Shown here: positions 1 through 9,381 of the stretch, in pieces
How positions within the stretch are numbered: the stretch's first letter is position 1
How the letters are laid out: every line of letters begins with the position of its first letter
Source of the DNA: CAZTQN01 sp964615765
GTDB lineage: Bacteria > Planctomycetota > Phycisphaerae > Phycisphaerales > UBA1924
DNA length: 64,000 bases
Reading direction: 5' to 3'
Assembly: GCA_964615765.1 (NCBI GenBank)
Contig: CAZTQN010000020.1
Location: 6,709 to 70,708 of the forward strand
Notes under the pieces: generated by a model
What the model saw: the letters and a program-made list of their open reading frames with translations, nothing else
Told to the model about the DNA's origin: nothing
Databases searched by the model: none
Position numbers and translations under genes: made by a program

Positions 1-387
1 GGTCCGTGCGGTCTCCAGGCCTTCCAGCCGGATCGCCAGCAGCGGGCGGGCGTCGCTCCCACGGCAGACGACAAACTCCACCCGCAGCCCGCGGGCGTGC
101 CCTTCCCAGAAGCGGGCCCGGCGGGCCCCCTTGGGCAGCCACAGCACGTCGCTCAGGAACGGGCGGACCAGCACCAGCGGGCGATCGTCAACCCCGGCGT
201 CGCGGGCGGCGGGGGCGAGCTTGCCCAGCAGGTCGAACTCGACCCGCGACACGGCGTGCTCACGCCGCTGCCACGGCGTGCGGTCGCTGGAGAGCTCGGC
301 CCCGCGGACCCAGTAGGCCATCAGCGAGACGGCGATGCCCAGCACCGTGAGCACCGCGAGGATGATCATGATCAGGAAACCCAGCAC
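1..387 (-). CDS. Membrane-anchored DUF2726-like protein, C-terminus cut by window edge
   Basis: About 129 codons are visible; the gene runs off the left edge. The GTG start at 387 has GGAG nine bases upstream; an internal ATG at 369 is the alternative. Residues 1-25 form one hydrophobic membrane anchor (VLGFLIMIILAVLTVLGIAV). The following soluble part fits the DUF2726 pattern: a segment like EFDLLGKLAP, a strand RPLVLVRPFLSDVLW, then LRVEFVVCRG and a strand ending AIRLEG, matching the family's 'VDFVLCD...IELD' core. DUF2726 is related to restriction-endonuclease-like folds but its role is not established. The start lies 51 bases behind the peptide deformylase stop, in the same frame, so the two are probably cotranscribed. 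The family call rests on pattern recall only. Confidence 0.6.
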   Translation of the reverse strand, partial: MLGFLIMIILAVLTVLGIAVSLMAYWVRGAELSSDRTPWQRREHAVSRVEFDLLGKLAPAARDAGVDDRPLVLVRPFLSDVLWLPKGARRARFWEGHARGLRVEFVVCRGSDARPLLAIRLEGLETART

Positions 388-438
388 CGCGGTCTGCTCC
401 GGCGCGCGTGGCGCGAGTGAAACGGTCGGAAGAGGACG

Positions 439-993
439 CTAGCCGACACGCCGCTCCAGGTCGCGCACGGCGGACCGGTTCTTCAGGCGGGACATCTGCG
501 TCATGCGATCGAGGATGAGGACGCCATCGAGGTGATCCATCTCGTGCTGCCAGCACCGGGCCAGCAGGCCGCCGGCGGTCTGGGTGAAGGGTCGCCCGGA
601 GGCGTCGAGGGCGCGGATGGTGATGACGGGCGGGCGGAGAACGTCGCCGCGGATTTCCGGGAGGGAAAGGCACCCCTCCTCCATGGGCGAGGGCGGGCCG
701 ACGGGGTTGGAGAGGACGGGGTTGATGTACACCTGCGGCCCGTCGGTGGCTTCGGGCGGGTCGACATCGAGCGGGTGATCCTCCGTGGAGGCGATGTCGA
801 CGACGAACAGCCGCCAGTTCAGCCCGACCTGCGGGGCGGCCAGGCCGATGCCCTGCGCCTGACGCATGAGTTCGAGCATCCGATCGGCGACGGCCCGGAC
901 GTTCTCGGTCACAGCGTCGACCGGGCGGGCCTTTTGCCGGAGCACGGGGGCCGGGTACTTCACGATCTGGAGGGCGCGAACGTCGACGGACAT
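439..993 (-). CDS. def: Peptide deformylase
   Basis: A 184-residue enzyme that removes the N-formyl group from nascent proteins in the cytosol, using a bound metal. All three family motifs are present: GIGLAAPQVG (residues 48-57), EGCLSLP with metal ligand Cys108, and QHEMDHLDG with His150, catalytic Glu151 and His154. Length is normal. An open frame extends upstream to 1203 but that part is non-conserved; the chosen ATG at 993 gives the canonical N-terminus, in which strand VKYPAPVLRQKA follows within ten residues. It is divergent from the TPR gene at 1149 with a 155-base shared upstream region, and the DUF2726-like gene follows it. Confidence 0.97.
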   Translation of the reverse strand: MSVDVRALQIVKYPAPVLRQKARPVDAVTENVRAVADRMLELMRQAQGIGLAAPQVGLNWRLFVVDIASTEDHPLDVDPPEATDGPQVYINPVLSNPVGPPSPMEEGCLSLPEIRGDVLRPPVITIRALDASGRPFTQTAGGLLARCWQHEMDHLDGVLILDRMTQMSRLKNRSAVRDLERRVG

Positions 994-1148
994 CGCCGGA
1001 AATGTAGGAAGCGTGCCCCCGGGTGACACCGCCGGCCCCGCCCGCACGTATCGGGGAACGAGCGCGTTGCCCGTTCGGTCGCGGTTCTGTACCATCATGG
1101 CTGGATCGCCCGCGCCCCGGGCGTCGCCCGCCCGGAAGGAGAACGTTT

Positions 1149-2672
1149 TTGGCCCTGCTGAACTGGCGCAAGGATGGCGGCGACAAGAAGCCCCCGGAAG
1201 CAACCCCTTCCGGCGAGGGTGCGTTCGAGTTCTCGCCGGAGAAGGCCAAGCGCTTCTTCGACCGTGCGCAGACGATGCACGAGGCGACGAACTTCTCGTA
1301 CGCGATGCACATGTGGCTGCAAGGGCTGCGGTTCGAGCCGACGAACATGCCCGCGCTGAAGGGCTTCTTCGACGCGGCCGGCGCGTTCATGAACTCCAAG
1401 GAAGGCGGCAAGGGCCCACCGAAGGAGACGTACAAAGAGTTCAGCGGGAAGGCGGACCTGGACAAGTACCTGCACGCCCTGCTGGACTGGAGCGCCCACC
1501 CGACGGAAGCCGCGTACGCGATCAAGGCCCTGGAGCGGGCGACGGGGCTGGGGCTGAAGGACCCGGCGGCGTGGATCGGCGAGCGGGCCCTCGGGGCCGC
1601 GATCCGCGACAAGAAGCCGCGGAAGGAGTACTTCGTCGCGATCATGCAGTCGCTGGCGAAGGCCGATCGGTTCGACCTGGCCGTGCAGGCAGGCGAACAG
1701 GCCGTCCGCATGGACCCGGCCGACGGCGCGCTGGCGGCGGAGGTCAAGAATCTCTCCGCCGAGGGCACGATGAAGCGCGGCGGGTTCGACCAGACGGGCG
1801 AGGAGGGCGGCTTCCGCGCCAACATCCGCGACGCCGCCAAACAGCGGCAACTCGACGAGAACGAGCGGCTCAGCAAGTCCGAGGACGTGCTGGAGCGCCA
1901 GATCGAGTCGGCCCGGGCCGCCCACGAGGCCAACCCCCTCGACAAGCCGCTGGCGCTCAAATACGTCGACCTGCTGCTGCAGCGGGATCAAGAAGCCGAT
2001 CGCACCGCGGCGCTGGTCGTGCTCGACGAGATGTACCGCAAGACGCAGGAGTACCGCTTCCGCGAGCGGGCGGACGCGATCCGCCTGCGGCAGATGCGGG
2101 CCCGCCTGCGCGAGCTCAAGGCCGCGGCCGAGCTGCCCGGCGCGGGCGACGACGCCAAGGCGACGCTGAAGCAGGCGTACAAGGAGTTCCTGATCGCGCA
2201 GATCAAGGCGGCCACCGCCTCGGTCGCGGCGTACCCGACCGACCTGCCGAAGAAGTTCGAGCTCGGCAAGCTGCTCTTCGAAGCCCGCAAGTTTGAGGAT
2301 GCCATCGGGCTGTTCCAGGAAGCCCAGGCCGACCCGAAGACGCGGGCCGAGGTGCTCCGCTATCTCGGGCTGGCGTTCTCGGCGATCGGCTACTTGGACG
2401 AAGCGATCGGCACGCTGCGCCAGGCGCTGAGCATGCACGCCGACCCGGACGACAAGACGGGCATGGAGCTGCGGTACGCGATGATGGACGCCCTGCGTGC
2501 CCGCGCGATCGAACAGCGGGCCCTGGCCGACGCCGAGGAGGCGTACAAGGTCGCCTCGGCGATCACCATCAAGCAGATCAACTTCCGCGACGTGCGCCAG
2601 AAGCGGGACGAACTGAAGGTGCTGGTGACGGAGCTCAAGTCGACCGGCGCGCCGCCCGCGGCCGGCGCGTAA
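1149..2672 (+). CDS. TPR-repeat protein (TTG start)
   Basis: A 507-residue soluble protein with no signal peptide or membrane segment. The C-terminal half (about residues 360-480) holds tetratricopeptide-like helix pairs, for example AEVLRYLGLAFSAIGYLDEA, and the middle is a charged, probably coiled region. Partner and function are unknown; TPR arrays are protein-binding scaffolds. The start is taken as TTG at 1149 because a strong ribosome site (GGAAGGAG) ends six bases upstream. The same frame is open back to 1023, but those extra 42 residues are Arg/Pro-rich and look non-coding. It is divergently arranged with peptide deformylase and followed by kdsB after 44 bases, possibly as one transcript. 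Confidence 0.85.
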   Translation: MALLNWRKDGGDKKPPEATPSGEGAFEFSPEKAKRFFDRAQTMHEATNFSYAMHMWLQGLRFEPTNMPALKGFFDAAGAFMNSKEGGKGPPKETYKEFSGKADLDKYLHALLDWSAHPTEAAYAIKALERATGLGLKDPAAWIGERALGAAIRDKKPRKEYFVAIMQSLAKADRFDLAVQAGEQAVRMDPADGALAAEVKNLSAEGTMKRGGFDQTGEEGGFRANIRDAAKQRQLDENERLSKSEDVLERQIESARAAHEANPLDKPLALKYVDLLLQRDQEADRTAALVVLDEMYRKTQEYRFRERADAIRLRQMRARLRELKAAAELPGAGDDAKATLKQAYKEFLIAQIKAATASVAAYPTDLPKKFELGKLLFEARKFEDAIGLFQEAQADPKTRAEVLRYLGLAFSAIGYLDEAIGTLRQALSMHADPDDKTGMELRYAMMDALRARAIEQRALADAEEAYKVASAITIKQINFRDVRQKRDELKVLVTELKSTGAPPAAGA

Positions 2673-2716
2673 GCGGTCCGCGGTTCCTCGAACACCCCCC
2701 CACTGCTTTACACCCG

Positions 2717-3511
2717 ATGAGGCGCGCGATCGCGATCATCCCCGCCCGTCTCGGCTCGACCCGCCTGCCGGGCAAGGTGCTGCTGGATCAGACGGGGCAC
2801 CCGCTCATTTGGCACGTGTGGTCCGCCGTGCGTGCGGCGTCGCGCGTCGAGGGCGTCGTGATCGCGACCGACAGCGCCCAAGTGCTCGACGCGGCCCGCG
2901 GCTTCGGGGCCGAGTGCGTCCTGACCAGCCCGGACCACCCCAACGGGACCAGCCGCCTGGATGAAGCCGCCTCGACGCTGGGCCTCGCAGACGACGCACT
3001 GATCGTCAACGTGCAGGGCGACGAGCCGGAAGTCGAACCCGACGCGATCGACGCGGCGGCCGACGCGCTCATCGCGGGCGAGCGCCACGCCCACGGGGCC
3101 AGCATCGGCACGGTCGCGGTCCCGTTCGGGGACGGCGACGACCCTCGCGACCCGGCGTGCGTGAAGGTCGTGCGCACGCTCGACGGCGCCGCGTTGTACT
3201 TCTCGCGCTCGCTGATCCCGTTCGATCGCGACGGCGTGCGGACCACGGACGCCGCGTCGAAGACCACGCCGCCGCTGTTGCGGCACGTCGGGCTGTACGC
3301 CTACCGCCGCGGCTTTCTGGCGCAGTACACGCGGCTGGCGCCCACGCCGCTGGAGCGGTTGGAGCAGCTCGAACAACTGCGTGCGCTCGAGCACGGGCGG
3401 CGGATCATGGTCGCCGTACGCCCCGCCGCACGCGTCGGGATCGACACGCCGCAGCAGTACACGGCGTTCGTCGAACGCTGGCGCCGGCGCGGGGCGAGCG
3501 GGCCGCGCTAG
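2717..3511 (+). CDS. kdsB: 3-deoxy-manno-octulosonate cytidylyltransferase (CMP-KDO synthetase)
   Basis: A 264-residue cytosolic enzyme that activates KDO with CTP to CMP-KDO for the inner core of lipopolysaccharide. The N-terminal nucleotide-binding motif IPARLGSTRLPGK (residues 8-20) is canonical, as are NVQGDEP (strand plus metal-binding Asp) and the GLYAYRR segment. Length is typical. Its presence supports an LPS-type outer membrane. The stop codon TAG lies in CTAG and overlaps the stop codon of the convergent dockerin gene on the other strand. Confidence 0.95.
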   Translation: MRRAIAIIPARLGSTRLPGKVLLDQTGHPLIWHVWSAVRAASRVEGVVIATDSAQVLDAARGFGAECVLTSPDHPNGTSRLDEAASTLGLADDALIVNVQGDEPEVEPDAIDAAADALIAGERHAHGASIGTVAVPFGDGDDPRDPACVKVVRTLDGAALYFSRSLIPFDRDGVRTTDAASKTTPPLLRHVGLYAYRRGFLAQYTRLAPTPLERLEQLEQLRALEHGRRIMVAVRPAARVGIDTPQQYTAFVERWRRRGASGPR

Positions 3512-6500
3512 CAGCCCCTGAAGAACGCGGTGAGATAGTCGAACAGGTCCTGGATCGTCACCGATCCGCTGGCGTCGAAGTCGGCCGAGCGCGGGCAGGT
3601 CGGTCCGCCCGGGACGACGCACCCGCTGAACCAGGCGGTGAGGAAATCGAAGATGTCCTGGACGGAGAGGGCGCCGTCGGCGTTGATGTCCGCCGGGCAC
3701 GCGCCGCGCGAGCGCACGCCGCGCAGCACGGGCCCCGGGCCGCGATCACTGAACGGCACGCCGAGGATCGGGCTGGGGGCAAGGTTGGTCAGCACGAGCA
3801 GATCCTTGCGCCCGTCAGTGTCGAGGTCGCTGCCATAACCGCCCGGCCCGAGCGACGCGGCGGTCCGCACGTTGTCGCCCACGAGCGCGTACGGAGCCGT
3901 GCCGGCGGTCAGCGTGGGGTCTTCCGGTTGAACGGCGAGCGTCGCTTGGCCGACGGTGCCGTCGAAGTCATTGCGGAGCACGCGCACGCTGGCCGCACCG
4001 TTCGGGGCAGTGCCGAGCAGCGCGACGTCCACGTCGCGCAGACCAGCAAACCCCGGGGCGTTGTCGAGATCCGCGGTGATGACGCCGACCGGCGCGATGC
4101 CAAGGTCCAGGTTCGCCGCCGGTCGGAAGGCAAAGCCGGCTTGCCCGCGATCGAACAGGACCACGCTGACGGACGAGCCCGCAGCGTTCGCCACCACCAG
4201 GTCTTCGCCCGTGGACGCGCCGAGCGGGGCCGCGGCGATGTCGGCCGGGCCGGCGCCGACGGGCAACTCCAGCCGCACGCCGGTCGAGAACACGCCCGGC
4301 AAGGCCGTTGACTGGAGAACCGTCACCGTGCTCGCGCCCGGGTTGATGATCGCGAGGTCGAGGTCCTTGTCCTGATCCGGGTTGAACGACACGACGCGTG
4401 TCGGCCCGCGCGGCCCGCCGGATTGCGACCCGCGCACCGAGAGCGGGACCTGTCGCGCGAGCTGCACCGTTCCCGGCGTGCTGGTGTTCAGAAGGACTTC
4501 GAGAGCGTCGTCATCGGTCGCGGCGGCGGCGATATCCAGCCGTCCCGTGCGGGCCAGGTCGGCGAGACACAGCCCGGCGGGACGACGCCCGACGGGCACG
4601 ACGACCGCTCCGCCCGGGAACACGCCGCCGCCGGAGGCCGATTGCAGGAACACGCGCACGTCGTTGTCCAGGCTGCTGGAGACGATCAGGTCGGCGCGGC
4701 TGTCGCCGTCGATGTCGCCGATCGCCAGGCCCCGCGGCTCGCGCCCGACGGTGATCTGCTGCGTCGGCCCCGGCACAAAGGCGATCTGTCCCGGCGCGGT
4801 GCTCGCGTTCAGGAGAATGAACACCGAGCCCGGCTGCGCGGCCCCGGCGGAGACCGCGACGGCGACGTCGGTCTTGCCGTCGGCGTTGACATCGCCCTTG
4901 GCCCACGCGGTCGGCACGCCGGCGAGCGACGTCGGCGCCGGTGAGGTCAGATTCACCGCTCCGCCCAGCGAGCCGGTGGTGACGACGACCGATCCCGAGC
5001 GGTTGTACTGCGTGCGCAGCGAGCGGGCATCGCCAGACGCGAGAGCCGGGAAGAACGCGACGTCGAACGCACGCGTGACCGACGCCGCCGTGAGCACCTC
5101 GGTGTTGATCGGCTGGTTGGGCGTCGGCAGGAAGCCGGGCGGGAAGCGGGCGATCAGGACGCCGCCCAGCTCGGCCGGTCCGCTGACGGCCAGCCGCCCG
5201 CCCGTGCTCGGCGTGCCGTCGCTCAGTTCGACCTCAAGCCGCCCGGAGCGCGGATCCGTTGGGGAGGGTGGGATCTGGCGGTAATCGCCCTGCACCGTCA
5301 GCACGCCGGCGGGCGAGCCGGGACGAACCACGCCGAAGTTGAACACGTCGGCCTGAACCAGGCCGGTCCCGGTCAGCACGCCGCGCTGCAGAACATTGAG
5401 CGCGGGCGCGGCGATTGTTCCCTGAGACTGCACGGCGACCAGGGCGCTGCCGGCGTCCGACAAACCGACATCGATCGCCGACAGCGTCTCGTTCCACGTG
5501 CCCCCGGGGCCGATGGTGACTTGAGCGGCGCCGCCGCCCGTGCGTCCGAGGACGACGCGGTTCCCGGTGGTGCTGACCAACTGCCCGCCGGCCGACACGG
5601 TGATGCCCGCCGCGCCGAGGTCGCCGATGAGCAGGTCCTGCTGACGGGCGCGCCAGAGCGAACCGGCCCCGGAGATGACCACGCGCGCGTCGGCCCCCGG
5701 CGTGGATCCGACGGACAGCACGCGCGTGCTCACGGGTGATTCCAGCACCCCGCCGCCGGTGATGCGGATCTCTCCGCCTGCGGCTGTGCCCGCAGAGGGG
5801 AAGAGCCCGACGCCGAGATAACTGTCTTCCTCAAACCCGTAGCGCAGGCGCGCTCCATCGCGCACTTGCAGCAGCCCGGGCGAGCGCACCCCGACTTCGA
5901 CGCTCCCGTTGATCACCGCGGTCAGCCCCGCGTCGCGCACGCTGAACTCGCTGGGCGCGCTCGCGATGATGCCGGGCTCAAGGCCGACCGAGAGGCTCGA
6001 CGCCGTGAACGTGGCCGGGTCGTTGCCCGTGGGGTTGCGCAGCAGCAGCCGCGGCTCAACGTTCATCGCATTCGCGCGGGCCCCGACGCCAACGGGCGGC
6101 TGTGACGCCGACGAGCCGCCGGTGAGCGTGACCGCGTTGCCGCCGAGGTTGATCGTGACCTGGTCGGTGTTGCTGATGAGCCGGCGCGCGACCAGCGGCG
6201 CGGCGAGATTGACCTGGTACGTCGGCCCCTGCGGAATGCCCGCTTCGACCTCGTCGAACACGACGATCTGATCCGCCGCCGGCGTGGCGCCGCAGGCCCA
6301 GTTCTCCGCCAGGCCGGCGTTCCCACCGCCGCCCGGCACCGCCCACACCGATCGCGACGGCGGGCCCCACACCGCGAAGTTCGGGCTGAAGCGCCCGCCC
6401 GCGGTGGAGAAAGACCCGCCCACCACGACCAACTCCGGCGTCAACCCGGCGGGGTCGAAGACGCCCAGTGCGTCGACGGGCGCGTTGATGCCGCTGCCGA

Positions 6501-8649
6501 GCGGCGCCCAGGCGAAGCCGTCGTATTGCGCGATGTTGATCGCGCCGTCGCCGGTGGCGCCGGAGAGCGTGAACCGGCCGGCGACGATCAGCCGGGATCC
6601 ACCGACACCACCCACCGTGGTCGTCATCGCGAGGGCTTGTCCGCCTTCGCCCAGCCCGATGGGTCCGAGTCCGGGCGCCGGGTTCCAGCGCAAGCCGTCC
6701 CACCGCGCGATGCCGTTGACCACCTGGTTGCCCGTGCAGCAGAACGGCCCGCCGACGTACAGGCTGCCGTTGAAGACCGCCATCGACCGGACCGTCCAAT
6801 TGATGGTGCCGCCGGTCACCGAGTCGGCGAGCGGGCGCCACTCGATCCCGTTCCATCGCGCAAGGTACTGCGCACTGGCGCCGGCGCGGATGTTCCCGCC
6901 GGCGATCAGCTCGCCGGCGTAGTTCGTGAGCGCGTACGTGGTCGGCGGCACGTTGCTGGTGATGCCCTGCACGCCTGTTCCGAGCGGCGCGAACGCCGCG
7001 CCGTCCCACGCGGCGATCCCTGCGCACGCCACCCCGCCGGCCTCGGCGAACTGCCCGGCGAGGATGAGCCGCGTGCCGAACGTACCGAGCGCGATGACGG
7101 GCCCGTCAGTGCCTTCGCCGGTTGTTCCGGCGAGCGAACGCCACTGCACGCCGTCCCACCGGGCAACATGACGCACGGCCTGATCACCCGCGCGAAGAAA
7201 CTGCCCGCCCGCGATCAACTCGCCGGCGAACACGCCGACGGCGTTCACGCCCGGGCTCTCGCCGGGCCGGTTCCATTCGCTCACACCGGGACGCTGCCCG
7301 GCGGTCTGAAGCGTGGACCATCGCACGCCGTCCCACGCGGCGACGTTGTTGACGTCCAGGTCGTCGGCGCGCAGGTAGTACCCGCCCGCGATGAGCCGCC
7401 CGTTGTACGTCGTCAACGCGGCGACGGAGTTGTTGGGCCCGACGTTGCCGCGTTCGCTCAGCAGCGGGCCCCACGTCCCGGCGATGGGCACCGCCGGGTC
7501 GGTCGCCGCCGCGCTGAGCGTGAAGCGAGCGATCTGGTTGACGGCGACGCCGCCGGCGCGACGGAACACGCCCGCGGCGACGACATGCCGCGCATCGATC
7601 GCCGACACGGTCCAGACGGCGGCGTCGACGCCCTGCCCGCCGGAGTCGTTCAGCGGCGACCATCCGGACGGCGCCCACGCGGCGATGTTCGACGCCGGCG
7701 CGCCGCCCGCCGAGTTGAACGTACCGCCGACGATCAGCCGCTCGCCGAGTGTCGTGATGGAGCGCACTTGGGCGTTGCCCGCGCTCGCCGCGACACCGAC
7801 CGTTCCGCTGGGCGAGGCAAGGCCCGACCACGCCTGCCCGTTCCACCGCGCGATGTTGTTGACCTGTGTCGATCCGGCGAACTCGAACTGCCCGCCGACA
7901 TACAGCGTGGTGCCGGAGACGTGGGCGCACAGCACGGCGCCGCTCGGCGGGCCGGCGGTCAGCGCTTCCCACCCGCCCGGCCTGAGCGCGTACATCCGCG
8001 TCGTGTCGCTCGTAAACCCGCCGACGGCGATGAGTTCGTTGTTGAGCACCGCGAGCGGACCAACGGGCGCTCCGCCCGGCGCGTTGAGCGTGCTCACTGG
8101 CGCCCACGCCGCCCCGTCCCAGACGCTGACGACGCGGCTCTGGCTGGCGGGTGACACATCATGCTCGGCGACCAGCAGGTTGCCCCACACGAGCAGTCGC
8201 GCCACCGGCCCGCTCACGCCGGCCGCCAGCGGCGTCCACCCGCTCGGACCCAGCCTGGCGATATAGCCCGCGGGCGCACCGCTCGCCTGCGTGAAGTTCC
8301 CCGCCACAACCAACTGGTTGGCGTACACCGCGACGGACGTGACCTGCTCTCCGAACGCGCCTTGCCCGAGCGGCGCCAGCGCTCGCCACGTGCCGGTATC
8401 CCACAGCGCGGTCAGCGACGCGAGCGTCGCGCCGGCACCGCTGAAACTCCCACCAACCACCACCGCCGGCAATCGCGGCCCGGATCCGTCTTCATCCCAC
8501 GGCGCCACCACGTTGACCGCGCTGTTCACGCCCGGGATGCTGCCGCCCTCGCGCCACTGCTGGCACACGGGCTGCGCCGCTGCGTGCCCCGCCGCCGCAC
8601 CAACGCACAGCGCGGCCGAAGCGATGGCCCTGATCCAGGTCCAGCCCAT
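3508..8649 (-). CDS. Giant secreted beta-propeller/FG-GAP protein with GC-type dockerin-like tail
   Basis: A 1713-residue exported protein. The ATG at 8649 is chosen because GGAGGT stands six bases upstream; it gives a clear signal peptide (ASAALCVGAAAGHAAAQ). Residues about 30-760 are repeated blade-like units (IARWNGQAWSPL / GGSFTSAGG types), suggesting one or more propellers. The region about 790-1180 is Gly/Ala-rich beta-helix-like sequence resembling autotransporter-type strands. Residues about 1210-1600 carry FG-GAP/VCBS-like units (GDVNADGKTDVAVA, IGDIDGDSRADLIV). The last ~60 residues contain two calcium-loop repeats (ADINADGALSVQDIFDFL and ADFDASGSVTIQDLFDYL), each ending in a GC pair, the dockerin-like anchor known from Phycisphaerales. 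It is probably surface-attached; ligand unknown. Confidence 0.88.
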   Translation of the reverse strand: MGWTWIRAIASAALCVGAAAGHAAAQPVCQQWREGGSIPGVNSAVNVVAPWDEDGSGPRLPAVVVGGSFSGAGATLASLTALWDTGTWRALAPLGQGAFGEQVTSVAVYANQLVVAGNFTQASGAPAGYIARLGPSGWTPLAAGVSGPVARLLVWGNLLVAEHDVSPASQSRVVSVWDGAAWAPVSTLNAPGGAPVGPLAVLNNELIAVGGFTSDTTRMYALRPGGWEALTAGPPSGAVLCAHVSGTTLYVGGQFEFAGSTQVNNIARWNGQAWSGLASPSGTVGVAASAGNAQVRSITTLGERLIVGGTFNSAGGAPASNIAAWAPSGWSPLNDSGGQGVDAAVWTVSAIDARHVVAAGVFRRAGGVAVNQIARFTLSAAATDPAVPIAGTWGPLLSERGNVGPNNSVAALTTYNGRLIAGGYYLRADDLDVNNVAAWDGVRWSTLQTAGQRPGVSEWNRPGESPGVNAVGVFAGELIAGGQFLRAGDQAVRHVARWDGVQWRSLAGTTGEGTDGPVIALGTFGTRLILAGQFAEAGGVACAGIAAWDGAAFAPLGTGVQGITSNVPPTTYALTNYAGELIAGGNIRAGASAQYLARWNGIEWRPLADSVTGGTINWTVRSMAVFNGSLYVGGPFCCTGNQVVNGIARWDGLRWNPAPGLGPIGLGEGGQALAMTTTVGGVGGSRLIVAGRFTLSGATGDGAINIAQYDGFAWAPLGSGINAPVDALGVFDPAGLTPELVVVGGSFSTAGGRFSPNFAVWGPPSRSVWAVPGGGGNAGLAENWACGATPAADQIVVFDEVEAGIPQGPTYQVNLAAPLVARRLISNTDQVTINLGGNAVTLTGGSSASQPPVGVGARANAMNVEPRLLLRNPTGNDPATFTASSLSVGLEPGIIASAPSEFSVRDAGLTAVINGSVEVGVRSPGLLQVRDGARLRYGFEEDSYLGVGLFPSAGTAAGGEIRITGGGVLESPVSTRVLSVGSTPGADARVVISGAGSLWRARQQDLLIGDLGAAGITVSAGGQLVSTTGNRVVLGRTGGGAAQVTIGPGGTWNETLSAIDVGLSDAGSALVAVQSQGTIAAPALNVLQRGVLTGTGLVQADVFNFGVVRPGSPAGVLTVQGDYRQIPPSPTDPRSGRLEVELSDGTPSTGGRLAVSGPAELGGVLIARFPPGFLPTPNQPINTEVLTAASVTRAFDVAFFPALASGDARSLRTQYNRSGSVVVTTGSLGGAVNLTSPAPTSLAGVPTAWAKGDVNADGKTDVAVAVSAGAAQPGSVFILLNASTAPGQIAFVPGPTQQITVGREPRGLAIGDIDGDSRADLIVSSSLDNDVRVFLQSASGGGVFPGGAVVVPVGRRPAGLCLADLARTGRLDIAAAATDDDALEVLLNTSTPGTVQLARQVPLSVRGSQSGGPRGPTRVVSFNPDQDKDLDLAIINPGASTVTVLQSTALPGVFSTGVRLELPVGAGPADIAAAPLGASTGEDLVVANAAGSSVSVVLFDRGQAGFAFRPAANLDLGIAPVGVITADLDNAPGFAGLRDVDVALLGTAPNGAASVRVLRNDFDGTVGQATLAVQPEDPTLTAGTAPYALVGDNVRTAASLGPGGYGSDLDTDGRKDLLVLTNLAPSPILGVPFSDRGPGPVLRGVRSRGACPADINADGALSVQDIFDFLTAWFSGCVVPGGPTCPRSADFDASGSVTIQDLFDYLTAFFRGC

Positions 8650-8762
8650 GGTCGTACCTCCACGAACCCGAGACGAGATGACTCCCCGGAACAAGTGTAG
8701 GCCGGCGTATACGGGGACTTCCCTGACAATCTCGTGGGAGGTGGCAAGCTCTGACCGTCGTC

Positions 8763-9365
8763 ATGGCGTTGACTGATTCTGTGGCGCGCGGTACGACTCA
8801 TTCGCCCATGACCCCGACCGACCACACGGACCCGATCGTCGCGCGTGCGCGTGCGATGGCGGTGGCGATGCACGACGGGTGCGGGCACACGCGCTCGGAC
8901 GGTGCGCCGTACTGGACGCATCCGGAGCGGGTGGTGGCGACGCTGGCGAGCTTTGGTCAGCCCGGCGCGGTGCTCGCCGCGGCGTGGTTGCACGATGTCC
9001 CGGAAGACTGCCCGGCGACGCTCGCCGAATGCCGGGCGATGCTGGAGCGGATCGGGCGGGAGTTCGGGCCGGAAGTGGCCGGGCTTGTGGGCGAGGTCAC
9101 GAACTTCTCCACGCCGGACGAGACGCTTGAGGTCAAGCAAGCCCGCCTGCGCGAGCATGCGCGTTCGATGAGCCACGGAGCGAAGTGGATCAAACTCGCC
9201 GACCGGTGGGACAACATCGGCGGGATGGACGGCTGGAGCGCCGACAAGAAGCGCCGATACGCGCAGGCGACGGTGCTGCTGCTGGAGGCGCTCGCGCCGC
9301 TGCCGGCGGGGTCGGAGCCACTGGCGCGGCAGATCGCGGACAAAGCCGCGGCGGTGCTGGGGTGA
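8763..9365 (+). CDS. HD-domain protein resembling small (p)ppGpp hydrolases (MESH1/SpoT HD type)
   Basis: A 200-residue protein with the HD metal-phosphohydrolase layout of SpoT and MESH1. The sequence PYWTHPERV supplies the first His, AWLHDVPED the HD pair, and IKLADRWDNI the distal Asp/Asn. The segment VAGLVGEVTNFS matches the family's 'VTK' stretch. No synthetase, TGS or ACT domain follows, so a hydrolase-only alarmone enzyme is the best guess; hydrolysis of another nucleotide is possible. The start is uncertain: ATG 8763 or ATG 8808, neither with a strong ribosome site. It is divergent from the dockerin gene. Confidence 0.75.
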   Translation: MALTDSVARGTTHSPMTPTDHTDPIVARARAMAVAMHDGCGHTRSDGAPYWTHPERVVATLASFGQPGAVLAAAWLHDVPEDCPATLAECRAMLERIGREFGPEVAGLVGEVTNFSTPDETLEVKQARLREHARSMSHGAKWIKLADRWDNIGGMDGWSADKKRRYAQATVLLLEALAPLPAGSEPLARQIADKAAAVLG

Positions 9366-9381
9366 ATCGCGCGATGGCGGC

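Noticed and set aside
260..1960. Long minus-strand open frame antisense to the TPR gene and deformylase region
   Set aside because: Composition is Arg/Ser/Pro-rich without domains, and both the deformylase and TPR genes occupy the region with clear motifs; it is a shadow of GC-rich coding DNA.
8695..8729. TTGTCA and TACACT boxes between the dockerin and HD genes as a promoter
   Set aside because: Spacing is about 23 bases, too long for a sigma-70 promoter.
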